Below are positions 60,654-64,000 of a stretch of DNA of 64,000 nucleotides, one piece after another. The position numbers were made by a program, and so were the translations under genes. This DNA is from CAZCPB01 sp044223975 (GTDB lineage Bacteria > Planctomycetota > Phycisphaerae > Phycisphaerales > UBA1924). The stretch spans positions 36,027 through 100,026 of the forward strand of contig JBGALI010000021.1 of assembly GCA_044223975.1 (NCBI GenBank), read 5' to 3'. Position 1 is the first letter of the stretch. Every line of letters begins with the position of its first letter. The notes beneath the pieces were generated by a model. That model saw only the letters and a program-made list of their open reading frames with translations. It had not been told where the DNA came from and searched no databases.

Positions 60654-61676
60654 TCAGGCCGGACTTCCGAAGAGGCGCAGCCGGCTGACGCCGCCATCGG
60701 GATAGATGTTGAGGCGGACGTGCGTGCAGGCGTTGCCCGACGCGAGCTCGAGCTCGTAGAAGTGGCGGTTGTCGGCCTTGAGCTTGGTGCGGGCCAGCAG
60801 TTCGCGCCATCCGGTCTCGGGCACCTCGTTCGCGGGTGTGCGCGGCGCATCGCAGCACTCGATCATGCAGCTCTCGGGGAAGTTGCCCTTGAAGTGGTTG
60901 GTGTCGACCTCGATCTTGCGGATGGCGCCGCGGTGGCCGAGACGGACGACGCACCAGTCGTAGCCGGGGCCGCGGCGGCGGCGGGTTTCCCAGCCGTCAC
61001 CCATGGTGGCGGCGCGACCGGGCATGATCAGGTTGTGGCGCGAGCCGAAGTGCATGTTGTTGGCCGCGACCACCAGCCCGCCGTTGACGGCGGCGCCGAG
61101 ATCGACCTGCGCGCCCGAGCGCCTGATCGATTCCCAGTCGGGGAGGACTTCGCCGAACACTCGGAGCCGCGCGACGCCGCCGTCGGGGAAGATGTTGAGG
61201 CGGAGGTGAGTCAGGCGCTTGCCCGCGGTGGACTCGGCGGCGGGGATGAAATGCTCGGCGCTGGGGCCGAGAGTGGTGCGGTCGAGGACGGGTGTCCAGC
61301 GTGCGGCGGGGCCGGTGACCTCCTCGGCGCCGGGGTCGCCGGGGAACTCGGCACCCTCGATGGTGCAGGACTCGGGCTGGTTGCCGCTAAAGTGCGCGGT
61401 GTCGATGTTGAAACCGCGGACGGTGCCGGGGAGGCCGAGCTTGACAATGCACCAGTCGTGCCCGGGCTCGCGGCGTCGACGGGTTTCCCAGCCGTCCATC
61501 CACTTGCCGAACTCGGTGAACTTGCCGGGGATGAAGATCGGCTTGTCGGGCTTGAGCAGGTTGTCCTTGGGCGCGAAGAACTCGTCGTTGGCGACGATCG
61601 CGCGTCCGCCGAGGCGCTCGGAGGCGAGGTCGATCAGCTGGGCGAAGTCGGGTTGTGGCGGGTTCGCTTCAGCCAT
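60654..61676 (-). CDS. alc: Allantoicase
   Basis: Hydrolyses allantoate to ureidoglycolate and urea. The 340-residue protein consists of two similar beta-sandwich (jelly-roll) halves, each with a repeat of the pattern GWETRRRR...DWC(I/V)V, then FNIDTAHFSGNQPESC and IEVDTNHFKGNFPESC, and each ending with HLRLNIFPDGGVARLRVFG- and HVRLNIYPDGGVSRLRLFG-type strands. Its start overlaps the allB coding end by 43 bases. Confidence 0.95.
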   Translation of the reverse strand: MAEANPPQPDFAQLIDLASERLGGRAIVANDEFFAPKDNLLKPDKPIFIPGKFTEFGKWMDGWETRRRREPGHDWCIVKLGLPGTVRGFNIDTAHFSGNQPESCTIEGAEFPGDPGAEEVTGPAARWTPVLDRTTLGPSAEHFIPAAESTAGKRLTHLRLNIFPDGGVARLRVFGEVLPDWESIRRSGAQVDLGAAVNGGLVVAANNMHFGSRHNLIMPGRAATMGDGWETRRRRGPGYDWCVVRLGHRGAIRKIEVDTNHFKGNFPESCMIECCDAPRTPANEVPETGWRELLARTKLKADNRHFYELELASGNACTHVRLNIYPDGGVSRLRLFGSPA

Positions 61677-63022
61677 CGCCCGCGTTCTCCTTCTGGGAAT
61701 CGTGCCGCGGCGGACTGTGCGGCGTCGAAGATCACGCGCCCGCCGAGGATGGTGAGACGCACCACGCCGCGGAGCGTGCGGCCATCGTAGGGGGTGAGCT
61801 TGTGGCGATGCTCAAGGTCGGAGTCGCGGACGGTGAACTCGGCGTCGGGGTCCCAGGCGACGAGGTCGGCATCGAAGCCGGGGGCGATGCGGCCCTTGCG
61901 GTCGTCGAGGCCGGCGAGGCGTGCGGGTGCTTCGCAGAGCCAGCGCGCCAGATGGCTGAAATCGCTGTCGCGGCGGCGTGCTTCGGTCCAGACGAGGGGC
62001 AGCGAAAGCTGGAGCGAGGAGATACCGCCCCAGGCGCGGGAGAAGTCGCCCGATCCGAGGAGCTTGAGCGCTGGCGGGCAGGGCGAGTGGTCGGAGGCGA
62101 TCAGGTCGAGCGTGCCGTCGAGCAGCGCAGTCCACAGGGCCTCGCGCGTTTCTGCCGGGCGGATCGGCGGGGCGCATTTGAAGGTGGTGGCGCCGTCGCG
62201 GATGTCTTCTGCGGCGAGGGTGAGGTAGTGCGGGCAGGACTCGGCGGTGATGGAGATCCCGGCGCGCTTGGCCGCGGCGAGCAGGTGGATCGCGCCGCGC
62301 GAGGCTACGTGGACGATGTGTGCGCGGGCGCCGGTCGCGCGGCAGAGTTCGATCATGTTCGCGACCGCGCGGTCCTCGCACTCTGGAGGGCGCGAGAGGA
62401 GATAGCGCCGGTACGACTGCGGTTCGCGCCCGAGGGTCGCCCGCGTTGCAGCCGCGGCGAGCAGCTTGGGGTCCTCGGCGTGGGCGAGCAGCGTGGCGCC
62501 CAGGCGGGCGAGGATCGGCATGGCGCGGTCGAGATCGGCGCGGGTGACGTTGGGGAATTCGTCGATCCCCGAGGGCGCCATGAAGCATTTGAATCCGAGG
62601 GCGCCGGCGTTCCATACCGCCTCGAGGTGCTGCTCGTTGCCGGGGATGACTCCGCCCCAGAGGCCGTAGTCGATTATGCAGGATTGGGCTGCCGCGGCGG
62701 CTTCTTCCAGGAGAGCGGCGGCGGTGGTGGCGACGGGGGAGCAGTTGAGGGGCATGACGACGAAGGTCGTGGTGCCCCCTGCCGCGGCGGCGCGGGAGGC
62801 GGTGGCGAAGCCTTCCCAGTCGGTGCGTCCGGGCTCGTTGATGTGGACGTGGGTGTCGACGAGGCCGGGCATAAGAACGAGGCTCGAGAGATCGAGCGTG
62901 CAGCTGGTGCGGGGGCCGGGGGTGACGGCGGTGATGAGGCCGTTGTCAATGGAGACGGTGGCGGGGCCGACGGTGGAGCCGGTGACGACGCGGTTGCTGT
63001 AGATGGTGAGGGTGGGGGGCAT
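61634..63022 (-). CDS. allB: Allantoinase
   Basis: Amidohydrolase that opens allantoin to allantoate. The 462-residue protein has the metal site DTHVHINEPGRTDWEGF, the carbamylated lysine in ALGFKCFMAPSG, and HIVHVASRGA, AESCPHYL and IASDHSPCP. The NEPGRTDWEG sequence separates it from dihydropyrimidinases and dihydroorotases. The ATG at 63022 (MPPTLTIYS) is the first sensible start. It leads the uricolytic operon. Confidence 0.95.
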   Translation of the reverse strand: MPPTLTIYSNRVVTGSTVGPATVSIDNGLITAVTPGPRTSCTLDLSSLVLMPGLVDTHVHINEPGRTDWEGFATASRAAAAGGTTTFVVMPLNCSPVATTAAALLEEAAAAAQSCIIDYGLWGGVIPGNEQHLEAVWNAGALGFKCFMAPSGIDEFPNVTRADLDRAMPILARLGATLLAHAEDPKLLAAAATRATLGREPQSYRRYLLSRPPECEDRAVANMIELCRATGARAHIVHVASRGAIHLLAAAKRAGISITAESCPHYLTLAAEDIRDGATTFKCAPPIRPAETREALWTALLDGTLDLIASDHSPCPPALKLLGSGDFSRAWGGISSLQLSLPLVWTEARRRDSDFSHLARWLCEAPARLAGLDDRKGRIAPGFDADLVAWDPDAEFTVRDSDLEHRHKLTPYDGRTLRGVVRLTILGGRVIFDAAQSAAARFPEGERGRWLKRTRHNPTSPS

Positions 63023-63347
63023 GGGTGTCGGTGTGGGGGGGAAGGGATTGAACCACAAAGACGAGAAGAGCACAAAGGGGGATGGGGTGCGGAGAGTGGC
63101 TGATTCGAAGCGTGGGATTGATTGAGCGGGCTTTCGCCCGCAGCGCGGGCTTGCCAGGAGCTACGAGCTGCGGTCCACGGGTTGCGCTCGCGGACTCGCT
63201 TCACCCGAGGCTACCGGCCGGCGCCCGCGGCGCGGGCTGGCGGGGAGTCCAGGTTCGGATTGAGTTCCACGGGAAGGGCGTGTCTGTATACTGCGGAATT
63301 CACGGGCGCTGGGAATTCGGCGTCCGCCCTCGGCTCGGAGAACGGCC
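63023..63347. other. Divergent intergenic region between allB and preA
   Basis: About 325 bases with no gene. It contains an A/G-rich tract (about 63050-63090) with AACCACAAAGA and GCACAAAGG words, and a short hairpin GGGCTTTCGCCC near 63133. It must hold the promoters for the uricolytic operon and preA, neither of which I could place. Confidence 0.4.
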
Positions 63348-64000
63348 ATGGCTGACCTGAGTGTTGTGGTTGACGGGTTGAAGCTGCCGAACCCCTTCGT
63401 GATCGGGTCCGGGCCGCCGGGGACCAACGCGAACGTGATCGGGAAGGCGTTTGATGAGGGGTGGGGCGCGGTCATCGCGAAGACGATCAGCCTGGACGCA
63501 TCGAAAGTGGTGAACGTGGCGCCGCGGTACGCGCGGATGCGCGTGGGGGCCAAGGGGAGCGAGACGATCGTCGGGTGGCAGAACATCGAGCTGATCAGCG
63601 ATCGGCCGTTTGACACGTGGATCGAAGAGTTCAAGCAGCTCAAGAAGAAGTACCCGGGGCGGGTGCTGATCGCCTCGATCATGGAGGAGTTCAGGAAGGC
63701 GGCGTGGGAGGAGATCGTGCAGCGCTGCCAGGACGCGGGGGTGGACGCGTTTGAACTGAACTTCTCGTGCCCGCACGGGCTGCCGGAGCGGAAGATGGGC
63801 GCGGCGATGGGGCAGGACCCGGCGATTCTTGAAGAGGTGTGCGGCTGGGTGAACAAGGTGGCGAAGGTGCCGGTGTGGGCGAAGATGACGCCGAACATCA
63901 CGCACATCGAGGACCCGGCGCGGGCGGCGCTGCGGGCCGGGTGCGAGGGGATCGCGGCGATCAACACGATCCTGTGCGTGATGGGGGTGGACCTCAAGAC
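63348..64000 (+). CDS. preA: Dihydropyrimidine dehydrogenase subunit PreA-like, 3' truncated
   Basis: The frame runs off the right edge; 217 codons are visible. The FMN-binding start (VVVDGLKLPNPFVIGSGPPG) and active-site region AFELNFSCPHGLPERKMG with the catalytic Cys identify the dihydroorotate-dehydrogenase-like subunit of bacterial NAD-dependent dihydropyrimidine dehydrogenase, which reduces uracil or thymine. The C-terminal ferredoxin-type FeS part would be beyond the edge. It is divergent from allB, linking purine and pyrimidine breakdown. Confidence 0.88.
   Translation, partial: MADLSVVVDGLKLPNPFVIGSGPPGTNANVIGKAFDEGWGAVIAKTISLDASKVVNVAPRYARMRVGAKGSETIVGWQNIELISDRPFDTWIEEFKQLKKKYPGRVLIASIMEEFRKAAWEEIVQRCQDAGVDAFELNFSCPHGLPERKMGAAMGQDPAILEEVCGWVNKVAKVPVWAKMTPNITHIEDPARAALRAGCEGIAAINTILCVMGVDLK

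Noticed and set aside
61655..63103. A 482-codon plus-strand frame opposite allantoinase
   Set aside because: Glycine- and alanine-rich shadow of allB with no motif of its own.
63050..63150. Insertion sequence remnant in the allB-preA gap
   Set aside because: Only short repeated words and a small hairpin are present; no transposase fragment or terminal inverted repeats.

Overview
The window is GC-rich DNA from what looks like a planctomycete, probably of the class Phycisphaerae. The pointers are two exported proteins ending in a PEP-CTERM-type tail with an RRRR end, an SHD1-type domain, an exported sulfatase, a Ser/Thr kinase fused to TPR-like repeats, HEAT and FG-GAP repeat proteins, DUF1579 and DUF2961 proteins, and frequent absence of a clear Shine-Dalgarno site. 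This placement is inference; no rRNA is present.

Layout. 1-6.2 kb: the tail of a degenerate histidine phosphatase, accD, lnt, a HEAT-repeat lipoprotein, a coiled-coil membrane protein with a small partner, and tRNA-Asp with its own promoter and terminator. 6.5-12.5 kb: exported enzymes (sulfatase, SHD1-YHYH-PEBP fusion, metallophosphoesterase) and a PEP-CTERM protein. 12.6-25 kb: Ser/Thr kinase, a papain-like peptidase fused to DUF2961, zwf, a PrpD/MmgE protein, DinB, an EF-hand calpain-like protease and a propeller protein.

25-34.5 kb carries the first three enzymes of the alpha-aminoadipate lysine route in a fungal-like form: homoisocitrate dehydrogenase (assigned by context), a single-chain homoaconitase, and homocitrate synthase. 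The homocitrate synthase gene is preceded by a -10 box, a 39-codon leader ORF with four AAA lysine codons within eight codons, and an intrinsic terminator. This is the layout of a transcription attenuator.

34.6-46 kb: an isolated tryptophanase-family lyase, hydrolases, and an ATP-citrate lyase operon. Between the two lyase genes sits a small S23-type four-helix-bundle gene flanked by inverted arrays of a 7-bp repeat.

46-64 kb is a purine catabolism island. It holds molybdopterin genes (moaE, moaD, moaC, mogA), xanthine dehydrogenase (Mo, FeS and FAD subunits) with XdhC and a MocA-like transferase, adenine deaminase, then allantoinase, allantoicase, OHCU decarboxylase, HIU hydrolase and uricase, next to a CitE-like lyase, with the start of preA at the right edge. 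Together they would take adenine to ureidoglycolate and urea, with molybdenum cofactor made locally. No ureidoglycolate lyase is visible.

Short tandem arrays of 7-8 bp units recur across the window, several inserted in frame into conserved enzymes, and a 54-bp palindromic element occurs twice, once inside the adenine deaminase reading frame.
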